Positions 35,592-46,805 of a stretch of DNA of 64,000 nt are shown here, one piece after another. The stretch comes from Daldinia sp. FL1419. Taxonomy: Eukaryota; Ascomycota; Sordariomycetes; Xylariales; Hypoxylaceae. How positions within the stretch are numbered: position 1 is the first letter of the stretch; every line of letters begins with the position of its first letter. The DNA lies in NCBI GenBank assembly GCA_025201765.1, contig MU623428.1, positions 62,001 to 126,000 of the forward strand, written 5' to 3'. The translations under genes and the position numbers were made by a program. The notes beneath the pieces were generated by a model. That model did not search any database and had not been told where the DNA came from. It saw nothing but the letters and a program-made list of their open reading frames with translations.

Positions 35592-37666
35592 AAAGGCATA
35601 GGTACCATGAAATAGCAATAAGGTCTCTCACACCTATTTTCCTTAACATCCACCCGGGTATTTGAAAACATTATCGATTAGACGCAACTCGATAGAGTAC
35701 GATCCTGTGGCTTACACGATATTAACGCACCGCAGCGCGAACGCTTTTGGCAGTAACCTCGAGAGGACTTACCATCACATGCCAGGGATTTCTCATACAC
35801 GCAATGTCTCTAGCCCCGTCCCCAACGGAAGTATTCTAGACGTCTCTTAAGCGCTGTGGATGCGCTCTTGGGTGTTATAGTGTATTTATTCGATGATATT
35901 CTAGATAGAACATGCCTACACGGACGTAAATTGCATTATTCTTATTGCCATCATACCTACAATGTTTGGTGTTATAGATTACTCTAGAATTAACTCTGTC
36001 TGAATAAGCTGTGAGCTATCTTAGACTATAATACATACCTAGGTAGGTAGGTAGATCGTAGACTCCTAAGCCCCTTGAAGTTAAATTTAGGAAACAAACC
36101 GTGTGACAGCATTTTTGATAAATCTCAAGGACTCATTTGAACAATTTCTTCCGTGACTCATTTACTTGCTTGATATAATGAGATGTTTCATTCAAATATG
36201 CAAACGATGAGGCAAGCGACAGTATCTCCTCTATGAGCTACTACCATATAGAACCAACATGCTGGGGTATCCACAGAAAGTCTACGGTAACGAGGTTGTT
36301 TACATGCTTATTAACCCTCTGAATGAGCCAGCATTCGCAATTAATCATCAAACATCAACGGAGCGTGCTGGGATACCTGTATTCCTAAGTCGTCAACAAC
36401 CATATAGAAGTGATTTTGCTATTGGTCATGGTTGTACTTGTTATAGTTTCTTATATTTGCATTTGTCAAGTTCATACTGTTTGTTACTCGGAAGACGACA
36501 AATTGTTGGTTGTGAATGTGCACATTTGTGCCTAGGTATACTAGTCAGAAACTCCCCTCCCTATAAGAACCTTTGGAATGGGACGTTCGGGCGGTGTTTT
36601 CTGCTTCATGGTCAACTCTAACCACGAGTTTAGTCAACGAAAGCAACTAGCACTCCTTTAGATTGAATAGATCGAATGAGAGAAACGAAACTTGAGTTAG
36701 TTATTCTTCCAAGTAGAATCGTAAGGGAATACCTAGACTTTACCTAGTTGTCTAGATATCAATACGTTAATATAAGGTCACTGACAGCTCTCTTGCACTG
36801 TTAAAGGAACTCCTCTACAATGGGGAACGGGAAGATTGTAGACAACCCCGAGGACTCTGCCGAGACTGATCGCGAAAGTGCTTCCCCAAAGCCGTCTCCT
36901 GCTAGATCTAAGGTTAGTCCCTTCTAGCACGAAAACGGATCTAATACTCACAGCTACTTAGGATAATTTGAAAGTTTGTAGCACTGCAAGAAATGCTTGT
37001 CTTTATGTTCAGGCCAGGATGATGTACGATATCGAAAAGGATTTACTCTTTTGGCAGGTTCAGTTGCCGGGGGAAGTGGAATGGCGTAACTTTGGGTTGG
37101 AATATGTGGCATTCCTACATCCTACCGTTCCTAGATGATTCCGAATTTGATACCGTGCAAGAGTATCCGGCAAGGGCCTCGATATGCTAAATGCGGATAA
37201 AGGAAGACAAGATAATGTCTATTACACGCGAGGGGGTACTAGCATAGCACACTTGCGGTTTGCGAATTCTGGTGGTCGTTTATTTCGTTCGCTGCGATGT
37301 ATTTCAATGGAGAGGCGTTACAGGAATATGTAGTCCCCCTAAAAATCAAACGGGGTGTTAATATGTGAAGCTACGTAATTATTTATTATTATTTCATGTG
37401 TTCGATAGAGCTTCTTGACGGTCGGCTACCCACCTAAATATCGATCACGAGATTATATGGACGGATAGAGCAATATTCACCCTGAAATATCCCAATGGAA
37501 TTTGCGGAATGGGTTTATTTGCGCATAGCCTTTGCCGTTGTTAAGTCAGCATGCAAAAGTGACTCCTAAATTTTCAGAACTCGACGGTATTGCCCGTCTA
37601 AGTCTAAAATAAAAGAGACTCAAGTATAAACTAAGTCAACGACGAAAGAGCAAAAAGAAAAGTGAT
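35592..37666. other. Gene-poor region with one doubtful short gene
   Basis: About 2.1 kb. A TAGGTAGGTAGG block is at 36036-36054. Apart from the doubtful spliced frame at 36820-37136, open frames (for example 36259-36621) lack protein character. Confidence 0.4.
36820..37136 (+). CDS. Possible short spliced gene, about 72 residues (doubtful)
   Basis: An ATG at 36820 opens a hydrophilic stretch (MGNGKIVDNPEDSAETDRES, then SPKPSPARSK) ending at a GTTAGT donor at 36913. A downstream acceptor TTCAG at 37011-37015 leads into an open frame (ARMMYDIEKDLLFWQVQLPG) that stops at 37136. Phases agree, but no family is recognised and the intron would be about 100 nt with a weak donor. It may be a relic or chance. 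Confidence 0.2.
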
Positions 37667-37739
37667 GATCGAACCCAGGCTCGAACTGGGGACCTTCAGT
37701 GTGTTAGACTGACGTGATAACCAACTACACCATCCGACC
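37667..37739 (-). tRNA. tRNA-Val (anticodon AAC)
   Basis: On the minus strand a 73-nt cloverleaf folds fully: acceptor stem GGTCGGA/TTCGATC (7 bp with two G-U), D arm with AGTTGGTTA, anticodon stem TCAGT/ACTGA with loop CTAACAC giving AAC, and T arm CCCAG-TTCGAGC-CTGGG. The discriminator base is A. No intron. T-rich sequence after the 3' end (TTTTCTTTTTG on the minus strand) would serve as the Pol III terminator. Confidence 0.95.
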
Positions 37740-38102
37740 GGTTGTTGTTGTAAAGTGGGCGGAAAACTTTTCTTATATTCTTGTTTGTGCGCGCACAGAC
37801 CAGTTTCACGGATCCTCCTCGCCTCCTCGTCAATCCTCTTCTACTTATCTCACCTCAACGACTAACCAAACCTATTCTAATAAGTTATAATTAGCTTCGC
37901 AACACTAAACTCGTCTTTCGGGCTCATCTAATTCATAATACTTTTATCAATTGAAATGCTGTAGTATCGAAGTATCCAACCCTTATTTTCGCAACTAAAA
38001 AGAGGTTTGTTTATCGTACCTTGATGCGCCTGATGCGCTGCCTTTTTCTCCCATTCAATAACCGAATTGATAATCCAACTTAATGACGTAACTCCACCGA
38101 TA

Positions 38103-38527
38103 ACGTGCCCCACAAGTCAGCCGGTCAAACTAGTCAACCGGTCAGCAAAAATACATACAAAATACGTCTGTGCGTAAACGTGCGTTTTATTCGAAAAAAA
38201 TCGTATCAAAATTCGGTTTGAAGATTTAAAATCCTCTTGGAATGCTGATAATTGTAGTATTTTTTGAAAATTTTGTACGAATTTATTCAATTAAATACCC
38301 GAAAAGTGGGCCCGAAATATTCAATATCTTAATTATCTTCCTTTATATGCACCGGGGATTTTTTTCAAATTTTTTATAAATTCAGATATATATAACATAA
38401 AATATATCAAAATTTGAAAAAATAAAATCAAGAATTCGTAAAGTTAATATTTTCGAATTTCTTGAATTTCCGGTTATATTTCGGCTGACCGGTTGACTAG
38501 TTTGACCGGCTGACTTGTGGGGTACGT
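38103..38527. mobile_element. MITE with 44-bp terminal inverted repeats and TA target duplication
   Basis: Left end ACGTGCCCCACAAGTCAGCC (38103 on) and right end, read in reverse complement from 38527, ACGTACCCCACAAGTCAGCC form inverted repeats of 44 bp with a single mismatch (position 5). Weaker complementarity continues inward. TA flanks both ends (38101-38102 and 38528-38529). The interior is AT-rich without coding capacity. Size, TA duplication and ends fit a non-autonomous Tc1/mariner-Fot1/pogo-type element. The near-identical ends suggest fairly recent insertion with little RIP damage. It lies 364 bp upstream of tRNA-Val. Confidence 0.88.
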
Positions 38528-38733
38528 TAAGCTCACGATCATTCTCCTTGGTTTGCAGCTAACCAATCGGATTATTTTTTCGTGTATCTATTAGGTCCTC
38601 AGCATTACATACACTACTTACCTCTTACATAAAGGCAGCTTCATTGGTATTGATCAATTCTCAACTTCTTCGCTATCGGTAACGTCCGGGGCGGGACACA
38701 AGCATTTTGTCTTCGGAAAAGCTCCACACCTTT

Positions 38734-39443
38734 CTTATCAGCCTGTCCGACTTCTTTCGGCTTTGCGATTGGTCAATGGCTTCTGATAAGTTTCCGCTTA
38801 CACGTTGATGGGGGTCACAGATTTGCTACCTCGTTGATCCCGACCCTGGTTTCGTTTTGTCTTGGATCTGACATTGCGATTCTATTTGCGGCGCTTATCA
38901 ATATGGATGTGCATGTCTTGGGGCAGACGAGATTACGGTATGTACTGCTTACCTACCTACTTACGCACGGCATGCTTGGCCTGATAGCAGACGCAATAAA
39001 GTCGTGTAAGTCCGCGATAGACGAGCGAACCTTATCGGGCACTTACGTCTCGAATCTCGAAATACCTAACGGTTACATATCTAATAAGAATCTACACAAG
39101 CTCCGAACCTTGAATGGCTACGGTGGTAACAAGCTACAGTTGCAAAAGGACCTAGCCGGCTGCAATGTATCCCATCCTTCTTCGGTAGATACGTCCATTA
39201 CCAGCCGTCCGGCCTGGAATGTGATAGGCTCGTTTACCAACAAGAAATTCATATCTGGTAAGACATTGGCCGGCATTCCCTCCTTTGTGCAATTCCCTAC
39301 CCTAAGGCGAGGGTCCCTGTTATGCGGGGGTTGTTCCATCACATACTTGTGGTAGGGTAGGCCCGGTAGGCTGCCATGTTAGGACGCCAATCTGGGGGCG
39401 TAACATGGAGAGCCTCGAGCGCGGAGGCTAGCTCACTGATAAG
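38734..39443. promoter_or_regulatory. GATA-factor site cluster upstream of the urea transporter gene
   Basis: GATAAG or its complement occurs at 38734-38739, 38785-38790, 38894-38899, 39031-39036 and 39438-39443, all within 0.9 kb of the start. This hexamer is the preferred core of the nitrogen regulator AreA/Nit2. Binding is inferred, not shown. Confidence 0.45.
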
Positions 39444-39637
39444 AGAATTGTGTATTATATTATACATCGGGCAGCCTGTCGCGAACGTGGCTTGGTAACC
39501 CAAAGACTGTATAATATTATGTCCTGCTCTAAACTCTGCCACCTTTCGGTTAAAGAGTGATTCTTCTTGTTGACTTTCTCTTAACGACGTCTTTACTTCC
39601 ATCCTGCGTCGCGGTTTTCATCTCTGTAGAAGGAAAT

Positions 39638-41862
39638 ATGGCAGCCGCAACGGTCGGCGCGCCTTTAGATCAAGGCGTTGGATATGGCATCGTCTTGGGT
39701 CTGGGCTTTGGATTCGCCCTAGGAATGGTAAGTAGACGCTTGCGCCTGATCTCCGGCCTTTTGCGACTTGGGCCTATATCCTCGAAACGGTATACGTGCT
39801 AATGTCGGTACGCAGATTCTAGTTACGTTCATCCTCAAGCGATACAACTCGGAACTCCAAACCTCCGAAATGTTCACCACCGCCGGCCGCACAGTAAAGA
39901 GTGGATTAGTCGGATCTGCAGTAGTATCCTCGTGGACTTGGGCGGCTACACTCCTACAGAGCTCCGGTGTCTGCTATAGATATGGTGTCTCCGGGCCGTT
40001 TTGGTATGCGTCCGGAGCTACGGTTCAGATCCTACTCTTTGCGACGCTAGCTATCGAGTTAAAGCGACGCGCCCCCAATGCGCATACGTTCCTTGAAGTG
40101 TAAGTTTGCAGCGCCTATGATTTTCAAATATTCACGAAACTTACGACCGAGAAGAATCAAAGCCCGCTACGGAACGATACCGCATATCGTGTTTATGGTC
40201 TTCGGCCTCGTGACCAACATTCTCGTTAGTCTCATGCTGGTAGTTGGCGGCTCGGCTACGGTGAACGCGCTCACGGGGATGCACACGATCGCGGCGATAT
40301 ATCTCCTACCTGTCGGTGTTATAGCATACACTCTTGTCGGTGGATTGAAAGCGACTATCCTAACGGATTGGATTCACACTTTCATCCTGCTTATACTTAT
40401 CATCATATTTTCCTTGACGGCGTATGCCTCCTCCGACAGACTCGGTTCCCCATCGGCTGTCTACGACCTCCTAGTCGAAGCCGCGTTGAGCCATCCAGTC
40501 GAAGGCAATGCTCAGGGGAGCTATCTAACCATGCGCTCGAAAGAAGGGGCCATCTTCTTCGTGATTAACATTGTAGGCAACTTTGGTACCGTGTTCCTTG
40601 ATAACGGATACTATAATAAGGCTATCGCTGCTTCGCCGGTTCACGCCCTGCCGGGTTATATCCTCGGTGGTCTCAGCTGGTTTGCAATCCCGTGGCTGAC
40701 CGCCACCACCATGGGCCTTTCCGCTCTGGCTTTAGAGAACACGCCTGCATTTCCGACATACCCCAACCGCATGTCGGAAGCCGATGTCTCGGCTGGCCTC
40801 GTGCTCCCGTACGCCGCCGTCGCCTTACTTGGTAAAGGTGGCGCGGTAGGTACGCTCCTGATCATATTCATGGCTGTCACGTCGGCTACCTCTTCCGAAC
40901 TGATCGCCGTCTCCTCTATTTTCACTTATGATCTCTACCGTACTTACTTTAAACCCGACGCCAGCGGAAGACGCCTCATCTACATGTCTCACGTCGTCGT
41001 CGTGGTATACGCGCTCTTTATTTCCACCTTTTCGGTTGGGCTCTACTATGCTGGTATATCTATGGGCTATCTCTATCTCATGATGGGCTGCGTCATCTCG
41101 TCTGCAGTGATACCTGCCACACTGACGCTCGTATGGAAAGGGCAGAATAAATGGGCTGCGGCTCTATCGCCTATTTTCGGACTGGCGTTGGCTTTAATCG
41201 CATGGCTAGTCACTGCGCGTAAGGAGTGCGGCGCTTTAGATGTCGCGTGCACGGGATCTAATAACCCGATGCTTGCTGGGAACGTCGTTGCGCTGCTTTC
41301 CCCGCTAGTACTCATCCCGGTCTTTACTCTCATATTCGGGATGGATAACTACGACTGGAAGTCGATGATGGCTATTCGTCGGGGTGATGATCATGAACTT
41401 GCTTCCGCGGCTGGTGTGGACTTGGAACAGACAGCGACGGGGCACGAGGAGACGGTAAATGAAATGGCCGAAGAGCAAGCAAAATTGTCACGAGCTAGCA
41501 AGATTTCTAAGTGGACGACGGTCGGATTGACGCTCGCGTTCTTAGTATTGTGGCCGTTCCCCATGTACGGTAGCAGCTATGTCTTCTCGAAGCCCTTCTT
41601 TACAGGTTGGATTACCGTGGGCATTATCTGGATCTTCTGCTCGCTCGGTGCTGTGGGGATCTTCCCCGTGTTTGAAGGTCGACAGACATTGGCGAGGACT
41701 TTCAAGGCAATTATTTTGGATTTATCAGGAAAGAGACATGTCAGGGCCATCCGTGCAGAGAATGAGGCCACCGCTATCGACGGAAAGCTAGCGTTGGGCA
41801 CTGAGACGCCACCAAACTTGAAGGAGCCCGTCAAGACGGAGACGGGAGAGAAGGTGGAGTAG
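39638..41862 (+). CDS. DUR3: Dur3 urea transporter (sodium:solute symporter family)
   Basis: Plasma-membrane high-affinity urea (and polyamine) symporter of the SSS family. Exons 39638-39727, 39816-40099 and 40152-41862; introns 88 and 52 nt; 694 residues, close to yeast Dur3. Seen: [19 protein letters not shown] (first helix), [80 protein letters not shown] and many further membrane helices, then [20 protein letters not shown] and [20 protein letters not shown], all characteristic of Dur3 rather than other SSS carriers. The hydrophilic C-terminus is cytosolic. The second splice yields LEVRIKARYG; its acceptor (CCGAG) has a weak polypyrimidine tract but restores phase and family sequence. GATA sites upstream fit nitrogen control. 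Confidence 0.95.
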
Positions 41863-44427
41863 ACACGGCTCGGGCAAGGATATATTTGCCATTTTGGGAA
41901 TATATGATCATGCCGGAAGATACCCTTTATATATAAGATCGAATATTATTGGTCTCGATCAAAATATGTTAATTTATCGTTATGCGATCTATCGCCTTTC
42001 ACTCGGATCTGGATATACTAGTAGGCCAAGGTTTCCGCCACGGGGTTACCACAAGGGCCACAAGATCGGTATTCGTTTCTCGTTCGCCAACGCCCGAAGC
42101 AGGACGTTTACGTATGCCTCGGTGTGCTGTTGTAACGTTAAATTCTGCTATGTACTTGCGTCTCATGAGTTATTAACCCCCGTACACCTTTGTATAACCA
42201 AGCTATTCACTTACTCTTCCCTACCATTTCCAATCCCATCACAATGTTATTTTTGGCATCTCCCTATAAGGAGGCTTTTAAGACCCAAGTTAGGTATTTT
42301 AGAACTGCCGAGGACAGCGCTCCTATATTCTAGAGCATAGAAGCATCGCCGCGCTACGTGCAACTTCGAGCGACGCTTCTCCGGTCAATCCTTCGACCTA
42401 AACATGCGCAAAGATAAGGTACGTACGCTCCACAATGCGGCCTGTTGCCGAATCTAGAAGCGAATAAGGTGGATGCCGTCTTACCGTATAGAATCGCTAG
42501 GTGCTCGTACACCTCGAGTGCGCCCGGCATTGCTATCACCTCGCACACCGGGCTGGATGTATTAGTGATCATGTCATAAAGCCTCGTAATAACTCAAGCT
42601 GCCGCGACGGGCTCTGATATTGATTACACCTAGGATATGCCTTCTTACCTCTCCTACCAAACAGCAGCTGTGTGATTCTAGGCTTAGTCTAATTTATGAT
42701 GCTCGTTATTCGATGGCATCCAGGATATAATCTTAGTATGAGGCATATGTCCTTATTCTAGCACGGATATTTATGAGATATCTTATGAGAGAATTGGCCT
42801 GCGCCAACCAGCTGGTAAGCAACCCAGACGCGACATTGAGTGAAATATCATGTAACCGATATGAGCGATCCGCAACACAGACGTGCATACACGGACCTAT
42901 CCCTCGGGCCTCGTTTGCGTTCCTGGATGCCAGGAGGGTCGCACGCAACACACGCTCATGCGGCTGAAGAGCTTGTGATAAGCCGGGGTTTGAATGCATT
43001 AGGGGTCGATCATTGGTAAGTCTACCCGGGATTTCCCAGATGTCAAGCCTGAATCGGGCGGAGTCGGCTGTCAAATCTATGGTACTTCCCCTCCATTACG
43101 TCCCTAGTGATATGACGGTGGAAGTGCGATGTAAGTGGGAGAGCGTGGGAGGCCCCCCAAGAATAGGCTGTGGACAGGAGTCCTGGCGTATGAATACCTA
43201 ATTAAGTAGTCTTCAAACTACCGGGGGTTAGGTTGCGTTCCGCGCTTGATCTCCAATGCAGATATATCTCGCCATGTGTACGATGCGTGATGCTTTGTTA
43301 GCTCCCAGAAGGAATTGTGTATACCTACCTAGGTTACTACCTATGTAGGTACCTATTAAGAAACCAATACTAGCCAAGGCGCTTGGCGAATATTCGACGC
43401 TTCACCTAGAAAACACAGTCAACCGACCTAAGCGGGCACCGGCAGTCGAGAGGGCTAAGAACAATAAAGGGTTCGCAAGGACTTGCCCGATCAAGATGCG
43501 TTCCGCTCTGACGTAGACGCTTATAGCTGCACAGAATGATAAGCTATCGGAGGGCGTCACACATGTGAAAACAGGGCGAGATTTGTAACGAGGAGAAACG
43601 GGGAGAAAGGACTTTTGACCCCGCTCCGAACCTGTCGCCGCCTATGACAAGCCCTGTAATCATCCTGTCCTGCCTGTAAGTTGCCCCGTATTCATCCAAG
43701 TATAAGTTTCGGTACGAATAACCAAGGCGACATGGATGATGTTATGTATGTACATACGAGGCCGAATAAAGAAACCAGCATCTTATCACTTTTTATCGGT
43801 TTTTTACCCCCTAACACCTCCCCGCGGCGTAGTATCTTCTTAATACCCCTAGGTATAACAAGACTATGCCCTGAGATAACCCTGAGCTGCCCCGCCTTAA
43901 CCCGCACCGTTTGTGCCGTTGCTGCACCGAACCGGACCGGGTGGTAGTCTTCTGATCTAAGACATGCTTGCTCGCTTTGGTACCGAGGCCGACGAAGATC
44001 ACGTACTCGTAGTCTCGCACATACTTGCATACCTAATACCTTTTCTAATACCCTTCCCTTGGATTTCCCAGAACTAGCTGTATCTAGGATATCCCCCGTT
44101 ACCCAATCACCTCCCCTACATGAAGCCAGCTAGACCATCTAGTGTATCTACCCGAGTTAGGTGTAAATGTAACTATATAAATCGGACAAGGTTCCGAGCT
44201 ATTGTCCCCGGGGTTTACCTTTAATAGTATAACTACCTAGGTCAGTCGACTTAATAATATACTTTACCCCTTCTCTTAAGCATATGAGTTGGAACATAGC
44301 TACTACTGATCGTAACGAGTCTTTGTTTCCGTCTAAGCCCGGACCCGATATATAAGATACTAGCCCCCCCCTCAACCCCAAAGATAAAAGAAATAATCAA
44401 TCGGAAAGTAAATTGATTACTGGGAAG
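41863..44427. other. Intergenic region upstream of the copper amine oxidase gene
   Basis: About 2.6 kb. GATAAG-type sites occur at 42413-42418, 42977-42982, 43538-43543 and 43782-43787 and an ACCTACCTAGGT block at 43321-43356. No gene is convincing; frames such as 42733-43074 (-) lack recognisable domains. Confidence 0.4.
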
Positions 44428-46805
44428 ATGGCTGTCGATCAAGAATCTAAGGTTCTTCATCCTTTACGACCCCTCTCCCCTGACGAGCTCTCGAAAGCTC
44501 GAGACATTGCCATCAAAACACACGTTGAGGATGGGAACACTTTTTTCTTTCGTTCTGCCATTGTCCAAGAACCCAAGAAGACAGACTTGACCGAATACCT
44601 CACAGCGGAGCATGAGGGTCGAATACCTGAAAGTACCCCGCCGAGACAAGTCAAGCTATTATATGATGTCATCAATAATGGGAAGGCCCAACTCACGGAG
44701 ACGGTTGTTGATGTCGACGCCGGAATTATTTCAAGCAATAAGGCGTTCGAATCGCGCTATCAGACCAACTACACGGCTCAGGAATTCGGCATATTTCAAG
44801 ATGCCTGCGTGTCTTCGGACATGTTCAAGTCAGCCATAGAAGAATTCATCTTGCCAGAAAATTTCGTCATCACGATAGATCCGTGGCCATATGGCGGGCC
44901 GGATCCAGACGAGGAGGTTCCTCGCTATATGCAGGGTCTCGTGTACGCCCGTGATACCTCCAAGAACAACATTGATTCCAACCACTACTCATATCCCCTT
45001 CCTATAATTCCAGTCATGGATGTAGCCACCAAGAAGTTGATAAGAGTGGACCGCCTAGCTACTGGAGGAATCGGCGACAGTTTATATCCACCTCCTCCGG
45101 GAGGCGAACCAAAGAAATTGTTTGACAACTGCCGCGCTGCCGAATATTTCCCAGAATTACTAGATCAGCCGCTCCGCACCGACCTCAAGCCCATCAATGT
45201 CACACAACCGGAGGGCGCGTCTTTCAAAGTTCACGCCGATAATCTTGTCGAGTGGCAAAAATGGCGCTTCCGTGTTGGTTTTACGGCCCGTGAGGGCGCC
45301 GTGCTTCACGATGTATGCTACGACAACCGACCCATAGTATATCGGTTATCCTTTTCCGAGATGACTGTTCCATATGGTGATCCACGCCCGCCTTTTCACC
45401 GCAAGCAAGCCTTCGACTTCGGGGACGGTGGTATTGGACACGCAGCCAACAATCTAAAACTGGGATGTGACTGCCTGGGTGCAATACATTACTTTGACTG
45501 TGTGATACCTACCTCGGAGGGCAAACCCGATCTAGCGAAAAACGTAATTTGTCTACATGAACAAGATAATGGCATCGGCTGGAAACACACAAACTTCCGA
45601 ACGAACCGCGCAGCGGTGACGCGCCTACGCGAGTTAGTCGTGCAATTCGTCGCCACGTTGGCGAACTACGAATATGTGTTTGCATATAAGCTGGATACGG
45701 CAGGTGGCATCTCGATTGAGACGCGGGCGACAGGCATTGTCAGCGTTGTACCTATCGATGAGGGAAAGGTGTCAGCATACGGAAACGTCGTGAATCCAGG
45801 CGTAATGGCACAAAACCACCAGCACATTTTTGCGGTGCGCATCGACCCAGCTATCGACTCGTATGCCACCGGCGACACTGCTGTAGTTCTCGAAGAGAGC
45901 CACCCTGTACCTATGAACCCAGAGACAAACCCACACGGCAACTTATATGAGATTCGACGAAAACGTGTCGAGCGCGCCGGATTCGCAGATGCAGAGCCTA
46001 GACTAAACCGTGTCGTACGCTTAGAGCACGCAACTAAAAAGAACAGCATCAGTGGCAAGAACGTTGGCTACAAGTTTGTGCCTAGTGCTACACAGCTTAT
46101 GCTTGCAGACGACAAAAGTGTCCAAGCCGCAAGAGCGCCGTTCGCGAAACATCACCTCTGGTTTACTGGGTATAGAGACGGTGAACTTTGGGCCGCGGGC
46201 GAGTTTACCAATCAGGCGCCGCGAGAGGAAGGTGGTGTGAAGACGATGGTGGAGAGAGGGGATTGGTTCGTTGACGAGGTTAAGGATGGTAATACCAACG
46301 GGACGACGAATGGCGAGGCTCACGACGCCGATACAGCTGATGGGAAGAAAGGAGAAAAGAGTAGTCCTGTAGTTTGGAGCGTCTTCGGTCTCACGCACAA
46401 TCCCCGAGTCGAGGATTGGCCCGTGATGTAAGCACGAGCCCCTTTCACCTTTTTGAAAACATTGCTAATGTGCTAATTGCCATAACTAGGCCCGTTGAGA
46501 TACATCAATTCCATCTTCGCCCGGCCGACTTCTTTACAAGGAACCCAGCGCTTGACGTGCCAGGTAATAGGAACGAGAGCAGCGTACTAGTTCCTTGTTG
46601 CGAGAAAATCGACGGAGCGGCACAAAACGGGACTCATCAGTCGAGTACCTGCTGCGGCGACGAGACTTCTCAACAGGATCCAGTATCGCATCTTCAAGGT
46701 ACGGGTCCGGATATCGATCCCAAGGAGATTCCAATTGGAGCATCGAAGGAGAAAAAGAGGCTGTCGACGACATTGTCAAACCTGCTTAATTGGAAGAAGG
46801 ACTAA
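44428..46805 (+). CDS. Copper amine oxidase (TPQ-containing)
   Basis: Oxidises primary amines to aldehydes with release of ammonia and hydrogen peroxide. Exon 1 is 44428-46427, intron 46428-46489 (62 nt), exon 2 is 46490-46805; 771 residues. The topaquinone precursor is Tyr414 in TLANYEYVFAYK; the catalytic-base Asp330 lies in AFDFGDGGIGH 84 residues upstream, as in yeast-type enzymes. Copper ligands are His464 and His466 (QNHQHIF) and His657 (FGLTHNPRVEDWP). The splice restores EDWPVMPVEIHQFHLRPADF. N2/N3 domains occupy the first ~230 residues. The C-terminal ~80 residues are unusual: two Cys-Cys pairs and a basic end (NLLNWKKD) with no peroxisomal SKL. No signal peptide. Together with DUR3 it suggests nitrogen scavenging. 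Confidence 0.95.

Larger units (their letters stand above)
37740..39637. other. Intergenic region with a MITE and the DUR3 upstream region
   Basis: About 1.9 kb from the tRNA gene to DUR3. It contains the 425-bp inverted-repeat element at 38103-38527 and, nearer DUR3, five GATAAG/CTTATC sites. The long frame at 38834-39355 has no ATG start and no recognisable features. Confidence 0.5.

Noticed and set aside
36259..36621. 120-codon plus-strand frame
   Set aside because: Low-complexity composition with no conserved pattern in AT-rich intergenic DNA; no splice or promoter support.
38834..39355. 173-codon plus-strand frame upstream of DUR3
   Set aside because: It begins without an ATG, has no recognisable domain and overlaps the DUR3 promoter with its GATA sites.
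42733..43074. 113-codon minus-strand frame between DUR3 and the amine oxidase
   Set aside because: No family recognised, no splice partners, and codon use unlike neighbouring genes.
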